This document shows positions 1 to 12,187 of a stretch of DNA of 64,000 bases, in pieces. The DNA is taken from NCBI RefSeq assembly GCF_046630445.1, contig NC_092333.1, positions 712,891,001 to 712,955,000 on the forward strand, in the 5' to 3' direction. The position numbers and the translations under genes were made by a program. Each line of letters opens with the position of its first letter. Positions within the stretch are counted from its first letter, which is position 1. This stretch comes from Rutidosis leptorrhynchoides (taxonomy: Eukaryota; Streptophyta; Magnoliopsida; Asterales; Asteraceae). The notes beneath the pieces are model-generated. The model was not told the DNA's origin, searched no databases, and saw only the letters and a program-made list of their open reading frames with translations.

Positions 1-461
1 TATGTGAGTAAGTGTTTGCAAGTAGGTATATTATATATGTATGTGTATAATTATTGCATTCACTAAGCTTTATGCTTACCCCTCTCGTTGTTTACCTTTT
101 TACAGGTATTGTGATTATGAAACTAGCTAGTTGTAGACTAGATGCTTAGGAGCGCTTGGGCTCGACGGGGTAGCTTTTGGATATTTGGACGCGGATGGGG
201 GGTTTGGTAGTCCCCGAGATTATGCTCTTGGTATTGGGTTGGGTTATTGAGTCTTAACCCGTATTTCTTGTGATCGGGTCATTATTACAAATGATTTTGT
301 AAAGTGTAATTTGTGTGCCAAGGGTCATGATAGATTGTTAAACGTATCGTTATGATGTTATGTTTCGATTAAAACAGAGTTAAAAATGTATTATATTAAT
401 GGGACCTAACTAATAAAAAAAATGTACTACGTTTTTGGTTAAACGAATTTGGGTTGTTTCA
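1..461 (+). repeat. 3' part of a long LTR, distantly related to element E
   Basis: The block at 60-115 (cattcactaag, then a cttaccc/ctctcgttgtt run and a T-rich stretch ending in acag) matches, with divergence, the block at 63825-63875 in the LTR of element E. The LTR seems to end at gggttgtttca (461), but no primer site follows, so this is a 3' LTR, solo LTR or fragment. The left end is outside the window. Confidence 0.45.
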
Positions 462-2139
462 ATATTTCAGTTATTATGATTTGATATGTTGTAGCCAAAC
501 TTATTTTGACTTATGTGGAAAAACTACTACCCAAGTCTTATTTGACCACAGTCGATGAAAGCTGTCAAGCACAATCATATCTCTTTTAGCTTTATAATAT
601 ATACATACATGCATTTAAGAGTAAACCACACCGACTAATCTTATTCTCTGCTTTCTATTGATTTCTATCTCATCTATGTATCATATTACTACCTTTAGTA
701 ACAAATCAAGAACCATCGTAGACCATCGTCTTCTAGTTTATGTTATGATTTGATACACCACAACAATCGTACCATCATCATCAAACATACAAATTCATTT
801 ACCATCTTCACCAAATCAATTAACAATTTCATATATACATGCATATGAATATCACCATCGACCACCACAATAAACCACCACCTCTTTTGTTATATACATA
901 AACCATCACCACTTCGGTTCCCATATTTTCCCTAACCAACTTCAACTCTTCTTCTTGAGAGTTTACAGCGTATTTGCATTACACAAAAGTCTCCACGCAT
1001 ATTCATTCTCCCTAAAATTTCGATCAACCAAACACCCTATACTTGATTCTGTTCGAAACCACTATTGTTATGAAATTTGTTTCTGTCCGACTTCATCACA
1101 AAACAAACATCATGAACCTCCATCAACCACCATAGACCCATTGACAAGCCCTTCGATTACTTACTGCAACTGCTGCTGTTCGGTTTAAAACTCCATCGTG
1201 ACCCACTACTGTTCTTCTAATTCTTCCTCATTGAACAACACTACGGCACACACCTGCAACTCACCTTCATGAATATTGTCTGCTAACCAAGACCCACAAC
1301 CACCACACCCTTGCTTTATTGCAACTCACCACCACTTTTTAAAGACTATGATTCTTCCTGCTACTCGATGGTAAAAAAATTTTATTCTACACGATCACCT
1401 CCTGCTGAGTTTTCCTTTTTGCTATGGCTGCTATATATTTTTTTTCTTCTTCTAGACGACACAAGAATTATCAATAATCACTGATTGATATTAAGGAGGC
1501 GTGGGGGTTCACGATAGGATATTTCTTTCTTGGATCCCATTTACTACGTGCATCATATTCCAATTGCTTTTCTTTAGGCGACAGAAACAAATGGAATAAC
1601 CCCACCTGATTTATAAACGTATAGAATGATGATAGAGATGCAAGTGGCAGCCTTTGTCTCCTGTAACAAAAATTTCTGATGCAAATAACATATGTTGGGC
1701 CGAGTTATCTTTTCTTTCTGTTGGGCTGTTAAGGCACGAGGCCTGTTTCAGTTTTCTATCTGTTTGGGCTCGTAAGCTTGCTATTGGGCCGAGATTTCTG
1801 TTTGCTGCTGGGTTGTATTTTAGTTGGGCCGTAATTCTTGGCCAGGAACCCACGTACAATTTTTTGCAATTTGTTTATGCTGCTCGATTAATTTTTCTGA
1901 ATTCTATTGCTAGTTGCTATTAAGGTGATGTGGGTATAGTGATAAATGGTGATATGCAATATTGAAATAAGTATAATGATGATGATTAGAAATGAAAGTG
2001 ATGACATGATCGAATGATATAAGATTATGATTATGATTTTATGATTGATCGTTAATTATGAAGATGGTTGGATTAGGAAATTGAAACAGACAGAAAATGG
2101 TTAAAATAATTTAACGAAAGGATTAAAACAGAAATAAAT
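462..2139. other. Unassigned AT-rich sequence without a supportable gene
   Basis: Short open frames at 955-1188 and 1654-1923 have no protein-like features and no recognisable family. 740-950 and 1200-1340 are rich in CACCA/CATCA runs. 1690-1840 repeats a TGGGCC word several times. It could be the 5' part of the LTR that ends at 4079, but I cannot place a boundary. Confidence 0.4.
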
Positions 2140-2240
2140 GATCGGCGTAATGGTTAAGGTGTGTGTGGTTGAACGAGAGGTCTCAGGTTCGAGCCCGGTT
2201 TGTGGCAAATCTTTTTAGAAAAAGCTTTTGGGGGTATACA
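2140..2240 (+). mobile_element. SINE-like tRNA-derived head
   Basis: A Pol III A-box-like stretch (2147-2159, GTAATGGTTAAGG) is followed about 27 bp later by a near-perfect B box (2186-2196, GGTTCGAGCCC), the spacing of a tRNA-derived SINE head. A T-rich stretch and then an ATT microsatellite follow. No cloverleaf forms, so it is not a tRNA gene. I could not find target-site duplications. Confidence 0.5.
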
Positions 2241-2256
2241 TTCTTATTTTTATCTC

Positions 2257-2277
2257 CATTATTATTATTAATGTTAC

Positions 2278-2330
<53 letters not shown>

Positions 2331-2960
2331 GATATTGTTGTTATGATGATTGTTATTACCCCTAATATATTAAAAGTATCATTATCATTGATCACATTAA
2401 GAGTATTATCATTATCGTTATTATTAGTATAAGTATTATAAGCATTATAACCATTATAACCATTATCATTATCATTAATATTAGTATTAGTATCATTTTA
2501 GACGTATTATTATCATTAACAAAAGTATTATTATTAAGATTACTATTCGTAATAAGGTTGTTATAATAATTATTATTATTAGATAGTAAGTATTAATATC
2601 AAAATTATTATTTTTATCATCATTATTATTAAATCATTCATTATATTAAAAACTACTGATATTATCATTATTAGTATTGTTATTATTAAAAACCATTATT
2701 TTTACAACTATATTAAAATTATTATCACTTCTATTAAAAGTATCATTATAATAAAAATTATCAAAGTATCATTTTTATTAAGAACTAAATTTTGCACTAA
2801 GAGTAACATTATTATTATTACTATTATTACTATCATTATTAATGTCATTCTTATCATTATTAGTATTATTACAAATAGATATTTTTTTACAAAAATAATT
2901 AATAATACATATCATTATATCTTTATTATTAAAATGATAATATATAAGTCATATGTAAAA
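2257..2960. repeat. ATT microsatellite with a long degenerate tail
   Basis: A pure (ATT)n core at 2257-2331 decays into about 600 bp of interrupted TTA/ATT repeats. Frames through it (poly-Leu on +, poly-Asn on -) are artefacts of the repeat. It lies upstream of the C-type LTR tail and may belong to that LTR, as a similar tract does at 12718-13160. Confidence 0.85.
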
Positions 2961-3169
2961 TATATAAACTAATATATAAATATATATATTTTTTTACATA
3001 AATCTTGATATAAATTTTTGTTATGATGAATGATAAATAATAGATATATAAGAAATATAAATTAAATATAATAAATTTATCTATATAATATATAATATAA
3101 CAAGTGTATTATTAATAATATATATAAATTTGTTCGATTACGATTATTTGTATTAATATATATACAAAC

Positions 3170-4079
3170 GATATAGGTTCGTGAATCCAAGGCCAACCCT
3201 GCATTGTTCAGTTTCATCGTATGAATATTTTTACTACAAAATATTGGATTGTGAGTTTCATTACTCCCTTTTTAAATGCTTTTGCAATATATATTTTTGG
3301 GACTGAGAATACTTGAGCTTTTATAACTGTTTTACGAAATAGACACAAGTAATTGAAACTACATTATATGGGTGAATGATCGAAGCCGAATATGCCCCTT
3401 TTGCTTGGTAGCCTAAGAATTAGTAAATCGATCTACTAATTGACGCGAATCCTAAAGATAGATCTATTGGGCCTAACGAACCCCATCCAAAGTACCGGAT
3501 GCTTTAGTACTTCGAATTCATTTTTATCATGTCCGAAGGATTTCCCGGAATGATAGGGGATATTCTTATATACATCTTGTTAATGTCGGTTACCAGGTGT
3601 TCACCATATGAATGATTTTTGTCTCTATGCATGGGACGTATATTTATGAGAAATGGAAATGAAAATCATGTGGTCTATTAAAATGATGGAAATGATTATT
3701 AATGTTAAACTAATGAACTCACCAACCTTTTGGTTGACACTTTAAAGCATGTTTATTCTCAGGTATTAAAGAAATCTTTCGCTGTGCATTAGCTCATTTT
3801 AAGGATATTACTTGGAGTCATTCATGGCATATTTCGAAAGACGTTGCATTCGAGTCGTTGAGTTCAGTAAAGATTATGATTAAGTAAATGACAGATTAGA
3901 TCATTTATAGTTGGATATATTACGAAATGGTATGCATGTTGTCAACTTTCGATGTAAAGAAAGTTTGTCTTTTAAAAACGAATGCAATGTTTGTAAAATG
4001 TATCATATAAAGGTCAAGTACCTCGCGATGAAATCAACTATTGTGAATCGTTTATAATGTATATGAACGGGTCCTTTCA
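3170..4079 (+). repeat. C-type LTR, 3' portion (fragment G)
   Basis: From ggttcgtgaatc onward this aligns by eye with the last 900 bp of element C's LTR (29280-30164): the same cctaagaattagt / ttgacgcgaatcctaaagatagatct stretch, the same ctcaccaacctt...gttgac block and the same end (gaacggg-c-tttca). It abuts the truncated 5' LTR of element F at 4080. The left boundary is not resolved. Confidence 0.75.
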
Positions 4080-5061
4080 GACCTAGCTTGTTAGAAATTT
4101 ATTGACCAACATATGTTCTCTAGGTTGAGATCTATGGTTACTTTGCATTCCGAGTTTCGGTCACATTTCGGTGAATGAATTTATGTGCTGCTAAGGTGAG
4201 TTTCATATGCTCCCTTTTTAGTTGCTTTTGCAATCTATATTTTTGGGCTGAGAATACATGCACTTTATTTTAAACGCAATGGATACAAGTACATACTAAA
4301 TTCTACACCGAGTTTGAACCAAAAATCCCTTAGCTTTGGTAACTAGTAACTGTTGGTTATAAGAACTGGTGGGCGCAACTAGTTTTATATGGATCCATAG
4401 GGCTTGACATCCCCGTCTATTCCAGGTATAGAAACCCTAGTCTGAACTATAAAACAGACGTATGTTATTTGAGTTTAGTACACGTTGGTTTGCGTGTATT
4501 GTACATGTTGGTTGCATGTATGTTAAAACAGGGGTACTTATTATATATACGTTAAAGTTTAGTTACCAGGGTGCTCAATCTTGTAGAATATTTTGATAAA
4601 CGTTTCTGGATGAAACAACTGAAATCTTGTGATCCACCTTTATATACAGATTATGCGCAACATTAAAACTATGAACTCACCAACCTTTGTGTTGACACTT
4701 TTAAGCATGTTTATTCTCAGGTTCCTAGAAGTCTTTCGTTGTTTGCTTATACGTTATACAAGCTATGTGCATGGAGTCATACATGCTTTATTCGAGAAAA
4801 CTTTGCATTCACAAAATCATCACCATGTATCTTATTTTGACTGCATTGTCAACGGATGTAGTATTGTAAACTATTATTTACGGTGATTGTCTGTATGTAG
4901 AAATCATCAGATGTCAAAAACCTTGGAATTAGATATTCATTTATGGTGTGCCTTTTCAAAAGAATGCAATGTTTACAAAACGTATCATGTAGAGGTCAGT
5001 ACCTCACTGTGAAATCGATGAATGATGTATTCGTCCAAATAGATTTGGACGGGTCGTCACA
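4080..5061 (+). repeat. Element F 5' LTR, 5'-truncated
   Basis: Aligns with 11206-12187 of the 3' LTR and ends at gggtcgtcaca, directly before the primer site. The first ~1770 bp present in the 3' LTR are missing here. The open frame at 4629-4886 lies wholly in LTR sequence and recurs at 11755-12012 only because the LTR is repeated. Confidence 0.85.
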
Positions 5062-5062
5062 G

Positions 5063-5080
5063 TTGGTATCAGAGCTTGAG
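5063..5080 (+). other. Primer binding site, initiator tRNA-Met type
   Basis: TTGGTATCAGAGCTTGAG starts two bases after the LTR end. TGGTATCAGAGC is the standard complement of the 3' end of plant initiator tRNA-Met. Confidence 0.9.
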
Positions 5081-5445
5081 GTCATAGGGAACCAGAATTT
5101 GCATTAGTGTGTTTAACTGGTAATTGTTGAGATGCATTAGTGAGTCTGGACTATGACCGTATCTGTTTTTACCGAGATTTGCGTACCATTTATTGTCGGA
5201 AATTACTTGCTTATCATTCTTAAGTCTAGACATGTTTTCTGCACTTATTGCATAGATAGTGTACAGACGAATTCATATCTTAGCATATATGTTACTGTAA
5301 ACTTTGCCTGACATCTTCCAAAAATTTCTCCGTAATTTATGAGATTTTGGTATTATATATACATATGTAAATTATGTGTTAAAGAATACCAATCTAGGTC
5401 CTATAATCTATTTCATATCAAAAATCAATTCCCTGATTATACAAG

Positions 5446-6360
5446 ATGGATCCCGCATCTAGCTCGAATTCCTCAGATTCCGACAGCTATTCCGATATGG
5501 AATTCGACCTGAGCTCCGAAAACAGCGTAACCGGAATGGATCAACCAATTAGCCATCACCTATTATGGATGAATTAGGGATGGGTTCGTAGCCTACTTAA
5601 TCATTGGAGACAAGAAGAAGGTGATCCCTTCCACCCACCACATTCCCCTCTTGGCGAAGAACCTGAAGCACTTACCGGTGAACCTGTCCGAAACACTATT
5701 TTCTCTCTCATTTCCAGAGTATCTCGTCATGATTATATACTATCTCAAATTCTAGATCTTATCCATCCACTCGTCCGAACCAACAATCACCCCGGTGTAA
5801 TGGAAGAAGTCAACGAGCTTCGCGCTCGAGTAGTGGCTCTGGAGAATATGGTGCAAAGGTTACAAGCACCAGCAGCATCACCGGCATCAACAGTACCACC
5901 ATCATCAACACCAACAGTACCATTACCACCACCAACAACAACATCCGCACCCCACACCTCAACATCACAATCTGTACCTCGAGCATCAACGTCATACTCA
6001 CTATAGATACCAAGGAGTTCCAACAACGATAACCGATGAAGTATTGATTCATAACTTTATTGGAGAAATATTCTGTGGTGATTATGTAATCTCTAAAGTC
6101 TTAAAGATTATCTATTCCAGCCGTAACCATAAATCAGATGAGTGGACCGAAACAATAGAAGGAAGAGTATAAACCCTGACCGGAATGGTACACGATTTAC
6201 AAGCTAGACTTGTTTTACCGGCAGCATCAACAGTACCGTCAGTATCACCAACACCGGCAAAACCTGTAGCACTACAAGTTCCGCCAGTTCCATAATCACC
6301 AACAACATCACAAATCAACAACGCGTATATTGTATCAACGAGTTATGAAGTACTAACTCA
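5446..6360 (+). pseudogene. Element F decayed ORF1 (Ser/Asp-rich start, coiled-coil modules)
   Basis: An ATG at 5446 opens a 43-codon Ser/Asp/Glu-rich frame ending in a stop at 5575-5577. Other frames continue after it. The stretch read at 5800-6006 contains a heptad-like segment (VNELRARVVALENMVQRLQ) followed by a Pro/Ser/Thr/Ala-rich tail. At 6030-6300 a second, more decayed version appears (DYVISKVLKII, then a charged segment, then LQARL and an Ala/Ser/Thr/Pro tail) with an in-frame stop. The position between primer site and gag region matches the acidic ORF of element C (30373-31002), so I read it as the same accessory ORF. The function is unknown. Confidence 0.55.
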
Positions 6361-6382
6361 TTTCCCCTGAAGAAATTATATG

Positions 6383-6466
<84 letters not shown>
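6383..6466. repeat. (AT)n microsatellite
   Basis: About 80 bp of uninterrupted AT dinucleotides inside element F. Confidence 0.95.
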
Positions 6467-6469
<3 letters not shown>

Positions 6470-6699
6470 TTTTGAGATCAAAATAAATCTTTTCATACTA
6501 AACTATTATGTATGAATTGAAAAATGGTAGATACTACTCGATTAATTCATATTACCAATATGCTATGATGTACATCCTTCGTTAACGACTTAATTAACCA
6601 TCGTTAACTACAATCTCTGTTTCAACTCAATGAATTCCATATCATAATAAACCAAGTGTATTATTCAATTATATATTTGATTTTACACCTTCATTTTCG

Positions 6700-6891
6700 A
6701 TGTACTCGAAACTTTCTAGAAAACATCATTCATATCTTGCGAAGTTCACAAGAATTCCACGAGCAGCAACATCATTCACTGAGGAAATATCAATAAAAAG
6801 GAATAATGAAGTATTGATTCATAATTTCATTTACGAGATGATCCACGAAGATTATGAAATTTCTAAAGTTTTAGAGATTATTCATTCCTAG
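6700..6891 (+). pseudogene. Third copy of the F ORF1 module
   Basis: The end of this 63-codon frame (EVLIHNFIYEM, then DYEISKVLEII) repeats, with substitutions, the stretch encoded at 6035-6115 (EVLIHNFIGEI, then DYVISKVLKII). Nucleotide similarity is also evident (gaagtattgattcataa in both). It ends at a stop before any coiled-coil segment. This is a tandem duplication remnant, not a separate gene. Confidence 0.5.
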
Positions 6892-6993
6892 TTCCAGCCG
6901 AAAATCAAATGAGTTTAATTTAATATTAACTCATTAAATCTATGTTACATCTGCAGAAAATATACATATATATTTTCATATATACTTGTGAAA

Positions 6994-7018
6994 CTTTTAA
7001 CGGGTAGGTAATACCCGA
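6994..7018 (+). promoter_or_regulatory. Internal PPT-like motif with hairpin
   Basis: AACGGGTAGGTAATACCCG closely resembles F's own polypurine tract (AACGGGGAGGTAC at 9418-9430) and forms a hairpin, stem CGGGTA/TACCCG around GGTAA. A counterpart occurs in element C at 31215-31236. Confidence 0.5.
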
Positions 7019-7970
7019 GAGATATATAAATTCACAATTAATATGTTACATTCTTTGATTCTGATTCAGCAAATCATCAACTATACCCACAACTTTCACA
7101 ACGATATACATTCTTTCATAGAAATCAAAACAACCATTCGCATCCAAATTTGATTACATATTCTGATTTTGAAAAATCAGAATCCAAGCCAGGATTTAAC
7201 AGAAAACATCACTCTTAGATTCTTACATCTTTCAAAGCCATACTTTGAATTCAAAACTGTGCTAGAACATCACTTTTATTCATAACACTCAGAAAGATAT
7301 TAAAATCATTCAAGATTCACGACGATTTCATCATATGTATATTGACGATTACAATCTGCGTTCAAACCCTTCATGATTCTTGAAAACACCTCAATTAAGA
7401 AACAACCGAGAGGATGATCCAACAACACATTATCTACGAAAAGAAGAACTTATGCATATAATCATGCACCTGGAAAACTCTTGGAAATTGAGTAGAAGTT
7501 TAATACGAATCTATGATCCATTGGCGTTGTTATTACCGAAAAATAACTATGCAATCCCTCTCCAAGGTAGCCAATTTTGTCACACCTCCAGCAAAATCAA
7601 TTTCGACTTTTCATTCGGATTAGCCTTATTATAACCTTGATATATACGTTGACCTGTATGTCATTGTTACCGGGGAACCATTTATCTCCCACCGCATTAG
7701 CAGTAAACTTACCAACAACTTTGTTGATCTTTGACTTTCCGAAAAATCATTATATTTATCGAAACTCCATCATGTGTTCATCCGCATCTTATAACGAGAA
7801 TTGTCATACCAATTACTGAGAATCAGCAATCAGTATTTCGAATCTCATAGTGTTTCTACATCAGCAGTTATATGTGTACATATAACATTTATCTCTTAGA
7901 ATTATGATCTTCCATTCTGAAATTCTGAAAAGCACCCCAAACTACGAATTAGTTCTCCGAATTTTTGAAA
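7019..7970. other. Non-coding filler of element F
   Basis: Short open frames here (7380-7634, 7577-7819) have no domain I recognise and no codon-level signs of selection that I can see. No gag, reverse transcriptase or integrase motif is visible in any frame. Confidence 0.5.
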
Positions 7971-8162
7971 AATGCTGATGAAGCAGCAAAAACTGTAAAT
8001 GACCTTAACAGTCAAAAGTTTGATGATAAAGAATAATGTGTTGGAAAAGCTCAGAAAAAGATAAGGTTTGGAACTAGAAAACGGATTGAGCAAACCAGGA
8101 AGGAGGCTGTGGACAAATCACAAAGACTAAACCTGCCTTCAAAGAATCCAAATGATTCAGTA
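7971..8162 (+). pseudogene. PABP-like: Captured poly(A)-binding protein gene fragment
   Basis: A 64-codon stretch reads as the end of the third RNA-recognition motif, the linker and the start of the fourth in plant cytoplasmic poly(A)-binding proteins. NADEAAKTVNDLN, KFDDKE, VGKAQKK, then EQ..KEAVDKSQ and LNL..KN..DSV occur in the order and spacing expected. An in-frame TAA (8034-8036) replaces the Trp that normally follows KFDDKE, and the segment after GKAQKK has diverged. It lies inside element F, in the element's own orientation, with no recognisable PABP sequence beyond its ends, which indicates transduplication into the element. Not functional as a protein. Confidence 0.8.
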
Positions 8163-9413
8163 TCTACTGAAGTCATTAACAAATACCTTGCTTCTAACTC
8201 TAAACCCTTACGGACAAATCTTCTTCATCATCCATCGATGTTAGAAATTCTAAGTTATCATCATATCTTTCATTACAAATATCCTTGATATTTCTTAAAA
8301 TATTTTCATAACTATTCTTATCTGAAATCATTTATTTCCTCGCAATATCAGTGTTACATCATAAAGGAAACTGTTTTAATTTCTAAATTCTGAAAAATTC
8401 AAATTTAAAATATGAATATTTTTGAAGTAGTGTTGAGAATTGAAGCATGAGTTAGTATAATATAATGACACTTGATCAACGTGATTATATTACAGTAAGT
8501 CATGCTGAGTTTCTAATGGAACATGATGATCCACGAACCATACCGTCATCATGTGCCATGTTACACGACTCTTACATTCTACCTAACCTCCAAACATATC
8601 GAGAACATATCTTCCTGATATTTCTATCTTTTTTCTTGAATTAATTTAACCAATCAAGATCGTGCTATCACAATTTCTTTCTTAGAACATTAGTTATGTT
8701 CATTACGAAATTCATACCTACGAATTTTGGACCATTACTTGCTTCACACAAAAGTCGAGAAGAGAAAACAATAAATATAAAGAGGAGTATAAATCACAGC
8801 AAATAGAAGAGATCATTAACCGTAGATGTCAATAATTATGGAAAGACAGATGCAAGGAAGTATTATGAAAACCACTACCCCAAGAGCGAAGTAGAAATAA
8901 ACAGATTCCTCCGGTGAGAGTTGGAATAGAAGGATGATTGTGGTGATAGTCAGAATGAGATCAAGAATCAGAACAGGATGAAGCATTTTCACAATCTTTT
9001 AAAAGTATGAAATGAGGAGGAAGAAGTAGGAGTGATGAAAATAATGGAACGGAAGAGGTTGATTTATAGCGAAATAACGGACATAGCAAGCGAGGCAGAT
9101 TACGCATTTAATCAAGGAAAATCATAATTTCCTTAATCACCGAAGAATCAAATCTTATATAGATTACAAATATCTTCTTTAATTTCCTTGAATTCCGAAA
9201 ATCAACCGTGACTACGTCAAGAGTTAAGACGAACCTTTGATTTCATCATTTCACTCTTTTGCGATAGCTTCTCTCATACGCTTCGAGTAATCGAATTATT
9301 TTATTCATATTACTCAATGGTGATAAAACTCTAAATTTCAACTTAAATTCTTCATAAAAATATTCTTATGATCAACCATGACGACCTCTGTCAAAATTTC
9401 GGGACGAAATTTT
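8163..9413. other. Non-coding filler of element F, 3' part
   Basis: AT-rich sequence running to the polypurine tract. 8740-9080 is purine-rich on the + strand. No protein family is recognisable in six frames. Confidence 0.5.
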
Positions 9414-9430
9414 CTTTAACGGGGAGGTAC
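9414..9430 (+). other. Polypurine tract of element F
   Basis: CTTTAACGGGGAGGTAC lies immediately upstream of the 3' LTR and is preceded by aaatttcgggacgaaattt, a context typical of Del/Tekay-type Ty3 elements in plants. Confidence 0.85.
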
Positions 9431-12187
9431 TATGATGACCTGCAAAATTTCGACTTATGTAAACCAATTCTCTATATGATTTAATATTTTCATCATGATA
9501 AGCAATGCATTTTGACAAGTTTCAAAACTTTTGTAAATGAGTTTTATATAACGGTTGACCATCTTGTTGTCCGACGATTCACGAACGTCATAACTTGTGA
9601 TAATTATATAATTGTGTATATATACGGAAACATGCGAATAATATTTATATATGAAATGATAATAATTTACTATTAAATGATGCTACGTATCTAATCGTTT
9701 TATTTTTATGATGTAATTTTTTTTAATTTATTAGAAAACCGCAATTAAATCAAAGATGTACAAGCCGTAAAGCACAACGTACAACAATGTAACTTAAATA
9801 GTTGAATCAAAATTAATTCATTTACTATTCATATGAATAGTAAATGAAACGAAATTAATTAATTTACTATTTACATGAAAGCGACATGATAGAAATTATT
9901 AATTATAAGTTACATAATAAACCCCTGAAGTATTTAAGAAATACGACTTTTTAAAATTTTAAAATTCATTCGATTAAATGAATCTTGTGAATTACTGTGG
10001 CACGGAATGATCAGCAGACTAGTATGTACACTCTACATCGAACGTATATAGTAATTTTATAAATAAATGGACCTTTTTACAACTAGTTTTATAAAGTTTA
10101 AGACCAAAATAAATATATGTATTCAATTATAAAAAATGGAATTCCTTTTTTTTATACTTTTGCCCTTCAATTATCAGCAACAGAGTACGAAATACTGGTC
10201 TGTGAAAAATTGTCGGCATAAACTAACAAAATTGGAGGCGCCTTCACTGTTTTGACACGTTTATTATGCATTATATTATTATATTATTTAAATTATTATT
10301 ATTATATCTATATATATTCGATCTGCGAGACACATAATTACACTACAATTATTTATTTTTCTTCTTTCCAGGCGAGCACTCCAACTTTCGATTTCATTAT
10401 ATTTTTGTTTTTCTATCAACTAGATATATAATATAATACACACACATATATATATCTCAGTAGGATTTTTTTTTTTTTTTTTTTTTTTTTAAGACAATCT
10501 CAAATTAGTAACAAGATATTGTAACAAGGTTATTGAACGGAGTGCTGTCCAAGTAATTTCAAAATGGTTTTTCGGGTAAGTTAAAGCTAAGGAAATTATG
10601 GGTTATAGCTATGGAGATTATGGGTATTGTTTGGGGGTATTGCTCGTGAGGTAAAACTAGTGTTTATCATCTCCGTTACGTCTACGTACTTTCCTGCAAT
10701 ATTGAATCACAATATTGATACGTGAGCATTCATATATTATCTTTTATATATTAATAGTGTATTCATGTCTAATGCTCGAGTATATATGTTTATGCATACT
10801 TCTATGCTAAATTTCTTCGTTAGATATTTTTATGATGAATCACGAATTTAATACATATACTACTGATATAAGGTATATGATATGCATGTTATTAGAAAGC
10901 TGGCGAAAAATTAACAACTTTTCATTTAGAAATCGCGTGATTTCGATGTACGAATTAAAAGTTATGGTCAACTGAATTACGATTGACGTTAAGTGAAATT
11001 GCTTTTGAATCTACAATTAATATTTAAACAACTTGTTTATAAAATTAATAAATTGGATTTTTGGATACTGCTAGTCGAGTAAATGAATTCTTATATAAGA
11101 CACGTCTCGTTTTGTTAAACAATCGTTAAAGTTGACTTTTTTAGATGACTTTTGTTAACTTATATATGTCGGTCTCGAGCATTAGGATTGTGATACACTA
11201 TGACCCGACCTAGCTTGTTAGACATTTATTGACCATCATATGTTCTCTAGGTTGAGATCTATGGTTACTTGCATTCCGAGTTTCGGTCACATTTCGGTGA
11301 ATGAATTTATGTGCTGCTAAGGTGAGTTTCATATGCTCCCTTTTTAATTGCTTTTGCAATCTATATTTTTGGGCTGAGAATACATGCACTTTATTTTAAA
11401 TGCAATGGATACAAGTACATACTAAATTCTACACCGAGTTTGAACCGAAAATCCCTTAGCTTTGGTAACTAGTAACTGCTGGTTATAAGAACTGGTGGGC
11501 GGAACTAGTTTTATATGGATCCATAGGGCTTGACATCCCCGTCTGTTCCAGTTATAGAAACCCTAGCCTGAACTATAAAACAGACGTATGCTATTTAAGT
11601 TTAGTACACGTTGGTTTGCATGTATTGTACATGTTGGTTGCATGTATGTTAAAACAGGGGTACTTATTATATATACGTTAAAGTTTAGTTACCAGGGTGC
11701 TCAATCTTTTAGAATATTTTGATAAACGTTTCTGGATGAAACAACTGAAATCTTGTGATCCACCTTTATATACAGATTATGCGCAACATTAAAACTATGA
11801 ACTCACCAACCTTTGTGTTGACACTTTTAAGCATGTTTATTCTCAGGTTCCTAGAAGTCTTCCGCGGTTTGCTTATACGTTATATAAGCTATGTGCATGG
11901 AGTCATACATGCTTTATTTGAGAAAACATTGCATTCACAAAATCATCACCATGTATCTTATTTTGACTGCATTATCAACGGATGTAGTATTGTAAACTGT
12001 TATTTACGGTGATTGTCTATATGTAGAAATCATCAGATGTCAAAAACCTTGGAATTAGATATTCATTTATGGTGTGCCTTTTCAAAAGAATGCAATGTTT
12101 ACAAAACGTATCATGTAGAGGTCAGTACCTCACTGTGAAATCGATGAATGATGTATTCGTCCAAGTGGATTTGGACGGGTCGTCACA
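9431..12187 (+). repeat. Element F 3' LTR
   Basis: Starts at TATGATGACC, which pairs with the end GGTCGTCACA if two transitions in the start (from TGTGACGACC) are allowed, and ends at 12187. Length 2757 bp. It contains a 32-bp perfect palindrome (9817-9848), a T-tract (about 10466-10491) and the block at 11801-11846 shared by several LTRs here. The right flank starts tctac; the matching left target duplication is not visible because the 5' LTR is truncated. Confidence 0.85.
9817..9848. promoter_or_regulatory. Perfect 32-bp palindrome in the F LTR
   Basis: Centre CATATG, arms TTTACTATT/AATAGTAAA extended by TTCA/TGAA outward. A degraded half copy follows at 9852-9875. Element C's LTR has a palindrome with the same arms and another centre (27463-27490). 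Confidence 0.9.

Larger units (their letters stand above)
4080..12187 (+). mobile_element. Element F: non-autonomous Ty3/gypsy-type LTR retrotransposon
   Basis: Two direct repeats (4080-5061 and 11206-12187, about 26 differences by eye over 982 bp) are the 3' parts of its LTRs. Between them lie a tRNA-Met primer site, a decayed gag-side ORF, about 2.4 kb of non-coding filler with a captured PABP gene fragment, and a polypurine tract. No reverse transcriptase or integrase is visible, so it must have relied on a relative such as element C, with which it shares the ORF1 position, a hairpin motif and an LTR palindrome. The 5' LTR is truncated at its left end, where fragment G abuts. Confidence 0.8.

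Noticed and set aside
2140-2240. tRNA gene
   Set aside because: A and B boxes are present but no acceptor or anticodon stem can be formed.
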